A DNA stretch of 64,000 bases from Aliagarivorans taiwanensis DSM 22990 (GTDB lineage Bacteria > Pseudomonadota > Gammaproteobacteria > Enterobacterales > Celerinatantimonadaceae): assembly GCF_000429505.1 (NCBI RefSeq), contig NZ_AUBZ01000020.1, positions 1-64,000 of the forward strand, written 5' to 3'. Below the pieces are notes generated by a model, which saw only the letters and a program-made list of their open reading frames with translations, did not search any database and was not told where the DNA came from. This document shows, in pieces, positions 56,587-64,000 of this stretch; positions within the stretch are counted from its first letter, which is position 1, and each line of letters opens with the position of its first letter. The translations under genes and the position numbers were made by a program.

Positions 56587-57531
56587 ATGAATACCGATTA
56601 CCAAGCTGTTCAGTTCATCGAGGTCTCTGCCGATGAAGCTGGCCAAAGAATAGATAACTTTCTCGTCAGGCGCCTGAAAGGGGTACCTAAAAGTCGAATT
56701 TATCGGATTTTGCGAAAAGGCGAAGTTCGAGTTAACAAAAAGCGCGTAAAACCCGAATACAAGCTGCAAGCTGAAGACAGTGTGAGGGTTCCTCCGATCC
56801 GTTTGGCTGAGCCTAGCGAGCTGCCTTCTAACAAGCTCGACAAGGTTAGCCAACTCGAGCAGCACATCCTTTATGAAGACGATTGCCTATTAGTGTTAAA
56901 CAAACCCAGTGGTTTGGCGGTGCACGGTGGCAGTGGCTTGAGCTTCGGCGCTATCGAGGCGCTGCGTTCATTGCGTAGCGATTGCCGCTACCTAGAGCTA
57001 GTCCATCGTATCGACCGGGACACCTCTGGTATTTTGTTGGTGGCAAAGAAACGCTCCAGTTTGCGTGAGCTTCATCGACAGCTTCGCGAAAAGCATGTGC
57101 AAAAAGACTACCTGACCTTGGTCCATGGCAGTTGGCCGAAAAAGCAGCGTAGCATCGATGCGCCCTTACGTAAGAACGTCGTGGCATCGGGCGAGCGGAT
57201 GGTGATTGTCGACCAGCAAGAAGGTAAGCCATCGTTGACGCGTTATCGGATTGAGCGCCAGTTCAGCGATATGACGCTACTAAAAGCCAGTCCGGTTACT
57301 GGCCGCACCCATCAGATCCGGGTTCATAGTCAGTGGGCTGGACACCCAATCGCCGGCGACGACAAGTATGCCGAGAACGAGCAACTCAGCGAGATGAAGG
57401 GAAAAGGCTTAAAGCGACTGTTCTTACACGCATGGCGGATCAACTTTGAGCATCCGGCCACTGGCAAGACCATGCAGCTAGAAGCGCCGCTTCCCGATGA
57501 TCTTAAAGCGGTCTGTGACGCGCTAAGCTAA
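56587..57531 (+). CDS. rluC: 23S rRNA pseudouridine synthase RluC
   Basis: A 314-residue synthase that makes pseudouridines at 23S rRNA positions 955, 2504 and 2580 (E. coli numbering). It has an N-terminal S4 RNA-binding domain (PKSRIYRILRKGEVRVNKKR) and the catalytic RluA-type domain with the active Asp in LVHRIDRDTSGILL, then GRTHQIRVHSQWAGHPI. The ATG at 56587 is the family start; the in-frame TTG at 56581 only adds two residues. No Shine-Dalgarno sequence is present before it, and the -10 element ends 7 bases upstream. Confidence 0.94.
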   Translation: MNTDYQAVQFIEVSADEAGQRIDNFLVRRLKGVPKSRIYRILRKGEVRVNKKRVKPEYKLQAEDSVRVPPIRLAEPSELPSNKLDKVSQLEQHILYEDDCLLVLNKPSGLAVHGGSGLSFGAIEALRSLRSDCRYLELVHRIDRDTSGILLVAKKRSSLRELHRQLREKHVQKDYLTLVHGSWPKKQRSIDAPLRKNVVASGERMVIVDQQEGKPSLTRYRIERQFSDMTLLKASPVTGRTHQIRVHSQWAGHPIAGDDKYAENEQLSEMKGKGLKRLFLHAWRINFEHPATGKTMQLEAPLPDDLKAVCDALS

Positions 57532-57549
57532 GCGCGCCTATCTTCTATA

Positions 57550-57578
57550 CCCGAACAAGCTCAATGTGCTTGTTCGGG
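57550..57578. terminator. Hairpin between rluC and yceF
   Basis: A perfect 11-bp stem, CCCGAACAAGC / GCTTGTTCGGG, with a TCAATGT loop, lies between the convergent genes. No T run follows on either strand, so it may work as a Rho-assisted or weak terminator. Confidence 0.65.
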
Positions 57579-57591
57579 CAACCATGCGCTA

Positions 57592-58188
57592 TCAGCAGGG
57601 TAGCGCTACTCCTTCTTTCTCTAGCCAACTAACCAAGCGTATCAGTGGTAATCCAATAAGGGTGTTTGGGTCATCGCCTAGCAATGCATCAAACAATACG
57701 ATGCCCGAGCCTTCCGACTTAAAGCTCCCCGCACAGTTATAGGGCTGTTCGCTCTGCAAGTAACATTCAATTAGAGCCGGGTTGAGCTCACGAAACTTCA
57801 CATCGAAGATCTCAACGGTGCTCGTCGTGCTCTGAGTGCGGCTGTTATGCAATGCCAGCCCAGTATAAAAGCGCACAGTTTTACCACTGGCTTTGCTGAG
57901 TTGGGCAATCGCGCCTTGGTGATCGCCGGGTTTTCCCAAGATCTCTTCATCTATTACACACACTTGATCGGAGCCGATGATCAGCGCATCGTCGAATTTA
58001 TCGCTGCCTGCTTTAGCTTTTTCAATCGCCAGGCGTTCGACCAGTTGCTTGGCCGTTTCGTTTTGCAACGGCGATTCGTCAATATCTGGCGAAAAGCAGT
58101 CGAAGTTACTGACGACTTTGGCTAGAATCTGCTTTCGAAAAGGGGAGCTGGAAGCGAGTACAATTTTTGGCTTGTTTTGCTTATTCAT
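57592..58188 (-). CDS. yceF: Maf-like nucleotide pyrophosphatase, YceF type
   Basis: A 198-residue Maf-family protein, which in E. coli hydrolyses 7-methyl-GTP and related nucleotides. The start is IVLASSSPFRKQIL with the conserved S-x-x-R motif. The blocks CFSPDIDESP, IIGSDQVC, FYTGLAL and CAGSFKSEGSGIVLF match YceF rather than YhdE. The product is short by a few residues at the C terminus but complete. It is divergent from yceD, with 132 bases between starts. Confidence 0.93.
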   Translation of the reverse strand: MNKQNKPKIVLASSSPFRKQILAKVVSNFDCFSPDIDESPLQNETAKQLVERLAIEKAKAGSDKFDDALIIGSDQVCVIDEEILGKPGDHQGAIAQLSKASGKTVRFYTGLALHNSRTQSTTSTVEIFDVKFRELNPALIECYLQSEQPYNCAGSFKSEGSGIVLFDALLGDDPNTLIGLPLIRLVSWLEKEGVALPC

Positions 58189-58282
58189 GGTGTTTATTTG
58201 AGCTTGTGCTTAATTAAAATCCAGACAAGCATAATAAAGCTTCCCTAAACGCGTCAAAGTAGTGAAAAAATTAAGATTTGCT

Positions 58283-58311
58283 TTGACAGTAGATACACCG
58301 AACTATATGAT
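58283..58311 (+). promoter_or_regulatory. Strong sigma-70 promoter just before yceD
   Basis: TTGACA (58283-58288) and TATGAT (58306-58311) are separated by 17 bases, a near-consensus sigma-70 promoter. The expected start of transcription, about 7 bases past the -10, is near 58318, only about 3 bases before the yceD ATG. The transcript would then be practically leaderless for yceD, and would carry rpmF and perhaps the fab genes. Confidence 0.75.
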
Positions 58312-58320
58312 GCGCGCCTT

Positions 58321-58851
58321 ATGCAGAAGGTGAAGTTACCAGTAGAAGTTGATCCGTTTAAGGCGGCGAAACGCAAGCTTGATTATCAGGGTTCCCTGGA
58401 AGTTAAGCAGGCTCCGCGCTTAATCGATGCAACTTTGAAAGTTAATAGTGATGTAGACGTCTGGTTACGCTTTGAAATTGACCCGCAAGGGTTGGTTGTC
58501 TTACAAGGCAAAGCTGTAACCGAGGTTGAATTGGAATGCCAGCGTTGTGGAAAGCCTTACAGCTATGCGATCGACACTGAGTTTACCTATTCACCAGTCT
58601 GCTCTGAGAAGCAAATGGAGCTTCTTCCGGAAGAGTACGAAGTACTGGAACTCGATGAAAACGACATGTTTTCGCTTCATCGTTTGATTGAAGACGAATT
58701 ACTGTTGTCGCTTCCATTAATTGCCATGCACGAGCTTAGCGAGTGTGAGGTAAAGGTGGAGCAACAATCGTTCGGAGTTATCGAGGAAAAGGCTGAGGAA
58801 TCTCGACCAAATCCGTTTGCTGTGTTAGAAAGTTTGAAAAAGAAAGACTAG
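58321..58851 (+). CDS. yceD: DUF177 family protein YceD
   Basis: A 176-residue protein of the DUF177 family, linked to 23S rRNA or ribosome assembly and always upstream of rpmF. The start MQKVKLPVEVDPFKAA is the same as in E. coli, and LECQRCGKP and RPNPFAVLESLKKK are family blocks. The closely spaced cysteine pair in CQRC is typical. No Shine-Dalgarno sequence lies before the ATG. It is separated from rpmF by 12 bases. Confidence 0.93.
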   Translation: MQKVKLPVEVDPFKAAKRKLDYQGSLEVKQAPRLIDATLKVNSDVDVWLRFEIDPQGLVVLQGKAVTEVELECQRCGKPYSYAIDTEFTYSPVCSEKQMELLPEEYEVLELDENDMFSLHRLIEDELLLSLPLIAMHELSECEVKVEQQSFGVIEEKAEESRPNPFAVLESLKKKD

Positions 58852-58863
58852 GAGACTGGGTCA

Positions 58864-59037
58864 ATGGCAGTTCAAAAAAGTAAAGTTACTCGTTCACGCC
58901 GTGGTATGCGTCGTTCACACGATGCCATCGAGAACAATGTTGCACTAACCACCGATGCGACTTCAGGTGAAACTCACCGTCGTCATCACGTTACTGCAGA
59001 CGGTTACTACCGCGGTAACAAGGTAATCAACAAGTAA
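58864..59037 (+). CDS. rpmF: 50S ribosomal protein L32
   Basis: A 57-residue ribosomal protein, [20 protein letters not shown] at its N terminus and ending KVINK. This short frame was read directly from the sequence. AGGAGACTGGG precedes the ATG. The form without the zinc-binding cysteines of other bacteria is normal for gammaproteobacteria. It lies between yceD and plsX, the conserved order. Confidence 0.97.
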   Translation: MAVQKSKVTRSRRGMRRSHDAIENNVALTTDATSGETHRRHHVTADGYYRGNKVINK

Positions 59038-59048
59038 GATTTTGCACT

Positions 59049-60071
59049 TTGCAAAAACTTACTATTGCAGTTGATGCCATGGGGGGCGATTTCGGTCCCT
59101 CAGCTACGGTGCCTGCTATCAAGCAGGCACTCGCATTTCATCCCCACCTAAATATTCTTCTTTTTGGCGAGCGCCACGCTCTCAATCCCGAACTTATTAA
59201 GCACCAAATAGCCAAGCACCCGCGCTTGGAGTTTATCCATTGTGCCGACTCGGTTCGCTCAGATGATCGCCCGATTACCGCGCTGCGTGCTCGCAAAGAC
59301 TCGTCAATGCGTCAGGCTCTTGAAGTGGTCAAGCAGGGAAGGGCGCAAGCTTGTGTGAGTGCTGGCAACACCGGGGCGTTAATGGCCTTGGCGAAATCGG
59401 TGCTTAAGCTGTTACCGGGTATTGAACGTCCAGCGCTGGTGACTGGCCTTCCCCGTGAAGGTGGCGGTGAAACCTTATTACTCGATCTTGGCGCAAATTC
59501 CAGCTGCGACTCCGAGATCTTGTCTCAATTTGCCATGATGGGCGCAGCCTTAGCCGAAGCGTGCGGGAAGGTGCAAAACCCGCGCGTAGCGCTACTCAAT
59601 ATCGGTGAAGAGCAAATCAAAGGCAACGATGTGGTTCGCCAAACGGCCCAGTTGCTAGAATCCAGCTCAGGACTAAACTACGTTGGCTTTGTTGAGGGAA
59701 ATCAACTATTTGCTAACAAGGCAGATGTTATTGTCTGTGACGGCTTTGTGGGCAATGTTGCGCTTAAAACCGCCGAAGGTGTCGCGCAATTGTTGCTTAG
59801 TAGGGTATCGCAGTCGACGGGCTCGTGGTGGCAACGCCTGTTGCTCAAAGTTTTCGCACCGCAACTGGCGGGGTGGCTTTCAAATCTGAACCCCGACCAG
59901 TATAACGGTGCAAGTCTGTTAGGATTGCGCGGTATTGTTGTGAAGAGTCACGGCCACGCCGACCATCAAGCATTCTTTCAGGCGATAAATCAATCAGTTA
60001 TTGAGGTTCAGCAACAAGTCCCTCAAAAAATTATCGATAAAATCGAAGCATTATTAACGGACAAAAACTAG
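59049..60071 (+). CDS. plsX: Phosphate acyltransferase PlsX
   Basis: A 340-residue enzyme that makes acyl phosphate from acyl-ACP for the first step of phospholipid synthesis. Conserved blocks are AVDAMGGDFGPS, SMRQALEVVKQGRAQACVSAGNTGALM, LNIGEEQIKGND and NPDQYNGASLLGLRGIVVKSHG. The start is TTG at 59049, eleven bases after rpmF, with only a weak ribosome binding site; no other start precedes the conserved part. It links ribosomal protein and lipid synthesis genes. Confidence 0.95.
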   Translation: MQKLTIAVDAMGGDFGPSATVPAIKQALAFHPHLNILLFGERHALNPELIKHQIAKHPRLEFIHCADSVRSDDRPITALRARKDSSMRQALEVVKQGRAQACVSAGNTGALMALAKSVLKLLPGIERPALVTGLPREGGGETLLLDLGANSSCDSEILSQFAMMGAALAEACGKVQNPRVALLNIGEEQIKGNDVVRQTAQLLESSSGLNYVGFVEGNQLFANKADVIVCDGFVGNVALKTAEGVAQLLLSRVSQSTGSWWQRLLLKVFAPQLAGWLSNLNPDQYNGASLLGLRGIVVKSHGHADHQAFFQAINQSVIEVQQQVPQKIIDKIEALLTDKN

Positions 60072-60077
60072 TTATCT

Positions 60078-61037
60078 ATGTACGCGAAAATTCTCTCTAC
60101 CGGTAGTTATCTCCCCCAGGCCGTTCGCACTAATGCTGATCTCGAACAAATGGTCGATACCAGTGATCAGTGGATTACCGAACGTACCGGTATCAAGGAA
60201 CGTCGAATTGCCGCCAAAGACGAATCGGTGGCCGATATGGGCTACCAGGCTGCACTGCGCGCGATTGAAGCGGCAGGTATCGATAAAAATAAAGTAGGCA
60301 TGATTGTTCTTGCCACCACCTCCAACGAGAACGCCTTTCCGGCAGCTGCCTGTGAAGTACAAGCCAAGCTTGAGCTAGACGGCGTACCGGCGTTTGACGT
60401 TGCCGCTGCCTGTGCAGGCTTTAGCTACGCGCTTAGCGTCGCCGAGCAGTTTGTGAAAACCGGCCAGGTTGAATATGCGCTGGTGATCGGCGCAGACAAG
60501 CTCTCGCACATGTGTGATCCCGATGATCGCTCGACGATCATCTTGTTTGGCGATGGCGCTGGTGCGGTGCTGATCGGTGCCAGCGAAGAGCCGGGCATCT
60601 TGTCTACCCATATTCATGCGGATGGTCGCTATGGCGAACTGCTGAAACTGCCTCAACCACGTCGTGGCATGAGTGGCTCAGAAATGGAGTCCTACATGTA
60701 CATGAGTGGCAACGAGGTGTTTAAGGTGGCGGTAACCCGGCTGAGCCAGATCGTGGTTGAAACGCTACAAGCTAACGGCATTGATAAAACTGAGCTGGAT
60801 TGGCTGGTGCCACATCAAGCCAATTTTCGAATTATCAAAGCTACCGCTAAGAAACTCTCCATGCCACTCGATAAAGTGGTACTCACCTTGGACCGTCACG
60901 GCAACACGTCGGCAGCCTCGGTGCCTATTGCGTTGGATGAGGCCGTTCGCGACGGACGTATTCAACGTGGACAACTGGTATTGCTCGAAGCCTTCGGCGG
61001 CGGTTTCGCCTGGGGCAGTGCCCTTGTCAGATTCTAG
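60078..61037 (+). CDS. fabH: 3-oxoacyl-ACP synthase III (FabH)
   Basis: A 319-residue enzyme that condenses acetyl-CoA with malonyl-ACP to start fatty acid synthesis. The active Cys lies in [11 protein letters not shown] (about residue 113), the catalytic His in VPHQANFRI, and the catalytic Asn in [10 protein letters not shown]. It starts six bases after plsX and ends [13 protein letters not shown], a typical end. It is normal in length. Confidence 0.97.
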   Translation: MYAKILSTGSYLPQAVRTNADLEQMVDTSDQWITERTGIKERRIAAKDESVADMGYQAALRAIEAAGIDKNKVGMIVLATTSNENAFPAAACEVQAKLELDGVPAFDVAAACAGFSYALSVAEQFVKTGQVEYALVIGADKLSHMCDPDDRSTIILFGDGAGAVLIGASEEPGILSTHIHADGRYGELLKLPQPRRGMSGSEMESYMYMSGNEVFKVAVTRLSQIVVETLQANGIDKTELDWLVPHQANFRIIKATAKKLSMPLDKVVLTLDRHGNTSAASVPIALDEAVRDGRIQRGQLVLLEAFGGGFAWGSALVRF

Positions 61038-61057
61038 AAATTAACTCAGGAAAAGTT

Positions 61058-61987
61058 ATGAATAAATTTGCGTTTGTGTTCCCTGGTCAGGGCTCTCAAA
61101 GTGTTGGCATGTTGGCCGAGTTGATTGAGCAACACAAAATCGTAGCAGATACCTTTGCAGAAGCGTCAGCAACCTTAGGGTATGACCTGACAGCGCTGAT
61201 TACTAATGGTCCAGCCGAAGAGCTGAACCAAACCCACCGCACTCAACCCGCCTTACTGGCCAGCTCCGTAGCCCTGTGGCGCCTGTGGAACGAATCAGGT
61301 GGCGCCCAGCCTCAACTGTTGGCCGGTCACAGCTTGGGTGAATACTCTGCGCTTTGCTGCGCAGGCGTTATCAGCTTCCCTGAAGCGCTGAAACTGGTTG
61401 AGCTACGTGGCCAACTGATGCAGCGCGCTGTGCCTGAAGGCGTAGGCGCAATGTCGGCCATCATTGGTCTTGGCAATGAGCAAATCATCGCCGCCTGTGA
61501 GCAAGCGGCCGAAGAAGAAGTGGTAAGCGCGGTAAACTTCAACTCGCCGGGCCAAGTGGTTATCGCCGGTAACAAGGCCGCTGTTGAGCGTGCGAACGCA
61601 CTGTGTAAAGAAGCAGGCGCCAAGCGTGCGTTGCCACTACCGGTTAGCGTTCCGTCGCACTGTGCACTAATGAAGCCTGCAGCTGACGAGCTTGCCGCAT
61701 ACATCGAAGGCATCGAGTTTCAAGCGCCAAGTCTGCCGGTTATCAACAATGTTGATGTAACTGCTGCAGAATCTGGCACTGAGATTAAAGGTGCATTGAT
61801 TCGTCAGCTTTACAGCCCGGTCCGTTGGACCGAAACCGTTGAAGCGATGGTAGAGCAAGGCGTAGAGACCTTGGTTGAGTGTGGCCCGGGCAAGGTGCTT
61901 ACCGGCTTGGCAAAACGTATTCATAAGCCGCTACAGGCAATCGCGATTAACGATAGTGCTTCGGTTAAAGCAGCGCTAAGTCTTTAA
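61058..61987 (+). CDS. fabD: Malonyl-CoA:ACP transacylase (FabD)
   Basis: A 309-residue transacylase that loads malonate onto ACP. The nucleophile elbow is GHSLGEYSAL (Ser about 93), the catalytic His lies in SVPSHCALM, and the N-terminal motif is FPGQGSQSVGML. AGGAAAAGTT precedes the ATG. It lies 20 bases after fabH and 17 before fabG. Confidence 0.97.
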   Translation: MNKFAFVFPGQGSQSVGMLAELIEQHKIVADTFAEASATLGYDLTALITNGPAEELNQTHRTQPALLASSVALWRLWNESGGAQPQLLAGHSLGEYSALCCAGVISFPEALKLVELRGQLMQRAVPEGVGAMSAIIGLGNEQIIAACEQAAEEEVVSAVNFNSPGQVVIAGNKAAVERANALCKEAGAKRALPLPVSVPSHCALMKPAADELAAYIEGIEFQAPSLPVINNVDVTAAESGTEIKGALIRQLYSPVRWTETVEAMVEQGVETLVECGPGKVLTGLAKRIHKPLQAIAINDSASVKAALSL

Positions 61988-62004
61988 GTTTAAGGAGATA
62001 GATA

Positions 62005-62739
62005 ATGTCACTGGAAGGGAAAATCGCCCTGGTCACTGGTGCCAGTCGCGGCATCGGTCGAGCGACTGCTGAAGAGCTGGTTGCTCGTGGTGCATTTGTT
62101 ATTGGTACCGCCACATCTGAAGGCGGTGCGGCGGCGATTGGTGAATACTTGGGCGACAAAGGTGAAGGCCTGGCGCTTAATGTAACCAGCAGCGAGTCCA
62201 TTGAGCAGCTGTTTGCCACCATTAAAGAAAAACATGGCGACATCGATATTCTGGTAAACAACGCCGGCATTACCCGCGACAACCTGATGATGCGCATGAA
62301 AGAGGACGAGTGGCAGTCGATCATCGACACTAACCTGACCTCGGTGTTCCGCTTAAGTAAAGCTGTGCTGCGCGCCATGATGAAAAAGCGTAGCGGCCGC
62401 ATTATTAACATTGGCTCGGTGGTGGGGACCATGGGCAACGCAGGGCAAACCAACTATGCGGCAGCGAAAGCAGGCCTGCTAGGTTTTACCCGTTCCTTGG
62501 CCCGTGAAGTTGCCTCCCGTGGCATTACCGTGAATGCGGTAGCCCCTGGCTTTATCGAGACCGATATGACCCGCGCGCTTGATGATACTCAGCGCAAAGG
62601 CATTCTTGACCAAGTGCCGATGGCGCGTCTTGGTGACCCGACTGAGATTGCAAAAACCGTTGGCTTTTTAGCCAGCGACGATGCTGCTTACATCACCGGC
62701 GAAACCTTGCATGTCAACGGCGGCATGTACATGGTTTAA
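62005..62739 (+). CDS. fabG: 3-oxoacyl-ACP reductase (FabG)
   Basis: A 244-residue NADPH-dependent reductase of the SDR family. The cofactor motif is TGASRGIG at residues about 12-19. Catalytic residues lie in NIGSVVGTMGNAGQTNYAAAKAG (Ser, Tyr, Lys), and NNAGITRD is conserved. TAAGGAGATAG precedes the ATG. It ends the fabHDG set; acpP follows after 165 bases with its own promoter. Confidence 0.97.
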   Translation: MSLEGKIALVTGASRGIGRATAEELVARGAFVIGTATSEGGAAAIGEYLGDKGEGLALNVTSSESIEQLFATIKEKHGDIDILVNNAGITRDNLMMRMKEDEWQSIIDTNLTSVFRLSKAVLRAMMKKRSGRIINIGSVVGTMGNAGQTNYAAAKAGLLGFTRSLAREVASRGITVNAVAPGFIETDMTRALDDTQRKGILDQVPMARLGDPTEIAKTVGFLASDDAAYITGETLHVNGGMYMV

Positions 62740-62808
62740 GCGATCACTAAGTTATTGTTCAAATAATTGATTGTTGGTCTGGACTGGATAACAATAATCG
62801 CCATAATC

Positions 62809-62821
62809 GTGGTTAGACCAC
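62809..62821. promoter_or_regulatory. FadR-like operator upstream of acpP
   Basis: GTGGT-TAG-ACCAC is a perfect 5-bp palindrome, and its core TGGTTAGACCA matches the FadR operator TGGTCCGACCA at 9 of 11 positions, differing only near the centre. It is centred near -52 relative to the expected acpP transcript start, a typical activator position. A partial copy of the half site, TTGGTCTGGACT, lies 35-45 bases upstream. FadR activation of fatty-acid synthesis genes is known in E. coli (fabA, fabB, fabHDG); its use here is inferred. The nearby imperfect repeat AACAAGG / CCTTGTT overlaps the promoter. Confidence 0.4.
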
Positions 62822-62832
62822 AATAACAAGGC

Positions 62833-62860
62833 TTGCAAAGAAACCTTGTTTGAATACACT
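62833..62860 (+). promoter_or_regulatory. Promoter of acpP
   Basis: TTGCAA (62833-62838) and TACACT (62855-62860) are separated by 16 bases. The expected transcript start is near 62867, giving a leader of about 38 bases to the acpP ATG. A separate strong promoter for the abundant carrier protein is common. Confidence 0.6.
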
Positions 62861-62904
62861 AACGCAACAACGCAAGAGCGTATTTACTAAGGAAAAATAT
62901 TGTC

Positions 62905-63141
62905 ATGAGCACAATTGAAGAACGTGTTAAAAAAATCATCGTAGAGCAACTAGGTGTAGGCGAAGACGAAGTTAAAAACGAAGCGTCTTTCGTAGATGAC
63001 CTGGGTGCTGATTCTCTAGACACCGTTGAGCTAGTGATGGCTTTGGAAGAAGAATTCGACACTGAGATCCCAGACGAAGAAGCTGAAAAAATCACTACCG
63101 TTCAAGCTGCAATTGATTACGTTCTGAATAATCAAGACTAA
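62905..63141 (+). CDS. acpP: Acyl carrier protein
   Basis: A 78-residue acidic carrier of growing acyl chains. The phosphopantetheine site is [20 protein letters not shown] (Ser37 of DSL). It starts [10 protein letters not shown] and is otherwise like E. coli AcpP. AAGGAAAAAT precedes the ATG. Its own promoter and a 3' hairpin would let its mRNA be more abundant than that of its neighbours. Confidence 0.98.
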   Translation: MSTIEERVKKIIVEQLGVGEDEVKNEASFVDDLGADSLDTVELVMALEEEFDTEIPDEEAEKITTVQAAIDYVLNNQD

Positions 63142-63150
63142 TTGCAAGAT

Positions 63151-63169
63151 GGGCGACATTATGTCGCCC
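63151..63169 (+). terminator. Hairpin between acpP and fabF
   Basis: A perfect 9-bp stem, GGGCGACAT / ATGTCGCCC, has a minimal loop and is followed by GTTTTGA. It is likely a partial terminator that reduces transcription into fabF while leaving acpP at a high level. Confidence 0.75.
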
Positions 63170-63216
63170 GTTTTGATTCCAACCGAAGAAATAAACATCC
63201 CCCCGGAGGCACACCC

Positions 63217-64000
63217 GTGACTAAGCGTAGAGTCGTCGTAACTGGCGTAGGTATGCTATCACCTGTAGGTAATACCGCTGAACAAAGCTGGGAAGCTTTG
63301 CTGGCAGGTCAAAGTGGAATCTCTAACATTGAGCATTTCGATACGACTTTGTTCCCAACCCGCTTTGCAGGTTTAGTTAAAGACTTTGACCGCGAGAAGT
63401 ACATCAGCCGTAAAGACGCGCGCAAGATGGATGAGTTCATCCAGTACGGCGTTGCTGCTGGCCTTATGGCGATGGAAGATGCCTCTCTGGACATCACCGA
63501 AGAGAACGCTGAACGCGTTGGCGTTTCTATCGGTTCTGGTATTGGTGGTTTAGGCTTAATTGAACAAAACCACGAGAATTACGTAAAGAATGGGCCACGT
63601 AAGATCAGCCCGTTCTTTGTGCCATCTACCATCATCAACATGGTATCTGGCCACTTATCGATTATGAAAGGCCTTAAAGGGCCAAACATCGCGGTGACCA
63701 CCGCGTGTACCACTGGTGCCCACGCAATCGGCCTGGCGTCGCGTATGATTGCTTATGGCGATGCTGACGTGATGGTAGCTGGCGGTGCAGAAAAAGCGTC
63801 TACCCATTTGGGCATGGGCGGTTTTGGTGCTGCCAAAGCGCTGTCTACCCGTAACGATGAACCACAAAAAGCCAGTCGTCCATGGGATCAAGACCGCGAT
63901 GGTTTTGTGCTAGGTGATGGCGCCGGTGTGGTGGTACTGGAAGAGTACGAAGCCGCCAAAGCGCGCGGTGCCAAGATCTACGCTGAGCTGATTGGTTTTG
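63217..64000 (+). CDS. fabF: 3-oxoacyl-ACP synthase II (FabF), partial, cut by the window end
   Basis: The first 261 residues are visible; the frame stays open at the end of the window (full FabF is about 410). It elongates acyl chains and controls the temperature response of unsaturated fatty acids. The N terminus [18 protein letters not shown] and the active-site region [13 protein letters not shown] (Cys about 164) are typical. Start is GTG at 63217, with CCGGAGGC upstream. It follows acpP, in the conserved order. Confidence 0.96.
   Translation, partial: MTKRRVVVTGVGMLSPVGNTAEQSWEALLAGQSGISNIEHFDTTLFPTRFAGLVKDFDREKYISRKDARKMDEFIQYGVAAGLMAMEDASLDITEENAERVGVSIGSGIGGLGLIEQNHENYVKNGPRKISPFFVPSTIINMVSGHLSIMKGLKGPNIAVTTACTTGAHAIGLASRMIAYGDADVMVAGGAEKASTHLGMGGFGAAKALSTRNDEPQKASRPWDQDRDGFVLGDGAGVVVLEEYEAAKARGAKIYAELIGF

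Noticed and set aside
1-64000. CRISPR arrays, tRNA or rRNA genes, insertion sequences, phage attachment sites
   Set aside because: No spaced direct repeats, no cloverleaf or rRNA-like sequence, and no transposase or integrase frame were found on reading both strands.

Overview
The window looks like chromosomal DNA of a marine-type facultatively anaerobic gammaproteobacterium in the Shewanella / Vibrio / Aeromonas neighbourhood. The reasons are recognisable homologues of enterobacterial proteins (YgiQ, YceD, GloC, GloA2, Tdk, RluC, SlyD), the gene order yceF-yceD-rpmF-plsX-fabHDG-acpP-fabF, recC-recB-recD without ptrA, and a periplasmic nitrate reductase operon in the order napD-A-B-C followed by a 41-residue membrane protein that is otherwise known beside Vibrio and Photobacterium nap genes. 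No tRNA, rRNA, CRISPR array, transposase or phage gene was seen. The genus is not decided by the sequence.

Layout. 1-6.8 kb: an upstream stretch without a supported gene, a UPF0158 protein, a lipid-kinase-like/DUF389 fusion membrane protein, and a moxR-DUF58-tgpA operon on the minus strand. 6.9-12.4 kb: uncharacterised membrane proteins and a lipoprotein, a 549-bp gene-free stretch with inverted repeats, a small zinc-ribbon membrane protein, and a divergent LysR/FMN-reductase pair. 12.5-16.4 kb: gloC, tdk, gloA2 and fhs, separated by clear terminators. 16.7-25.5 kb: recCBD. 25.5-33.5 kb: an alanine/glycine:sodium symporter with an acidic N-terminal extension, a LysE exporter, slyD, a phospholipase-D-like lipoprotein, ygiQ and a response-regulator diguanylate cyclase.

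33.5-45.7 kb is a nitrate respiration and molybdenum cofactor island. narQ, narP, a two-helix membrane protein and the REC-GGDEF protein form one minus-strand operon. moaA (with a putative Moco riboswitch), napDABC plus the small membrane protein, and mobA-moaB-moaC-moaD-moaE-modA run on the plus strand and meet moeA. The genes would supply the molybdopterin cofactor to NapA, pass electrons to it through NapC and NapB, and sense nitrate through NarQ-NarP. Two genes of this island carry lesions as written: narP has a -1 frameshift between receiver and DNA-binding halves, and modA has an in-frame TAA 28 codons before its natural end. They are either true decay of nitrate sensing and molybdate uptake, or sequence errors, and they are the most checkable observations here.

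46-64 kb: a GNAT acetyltransferase, acyP, metG, udk, dcd, asmA with a low-molecular-weight phosphatase, rne divergent from rluC, yceF, then the yceD-rpmF-plsX-fabHDG-acpP-fabF lipid operon, cut by the window end inside fabF. This last block has promoter signals of interest: a near-consensus promoter that would give yceD an almost leaderless mRNA, and a FadR-like palindrome before acpP.
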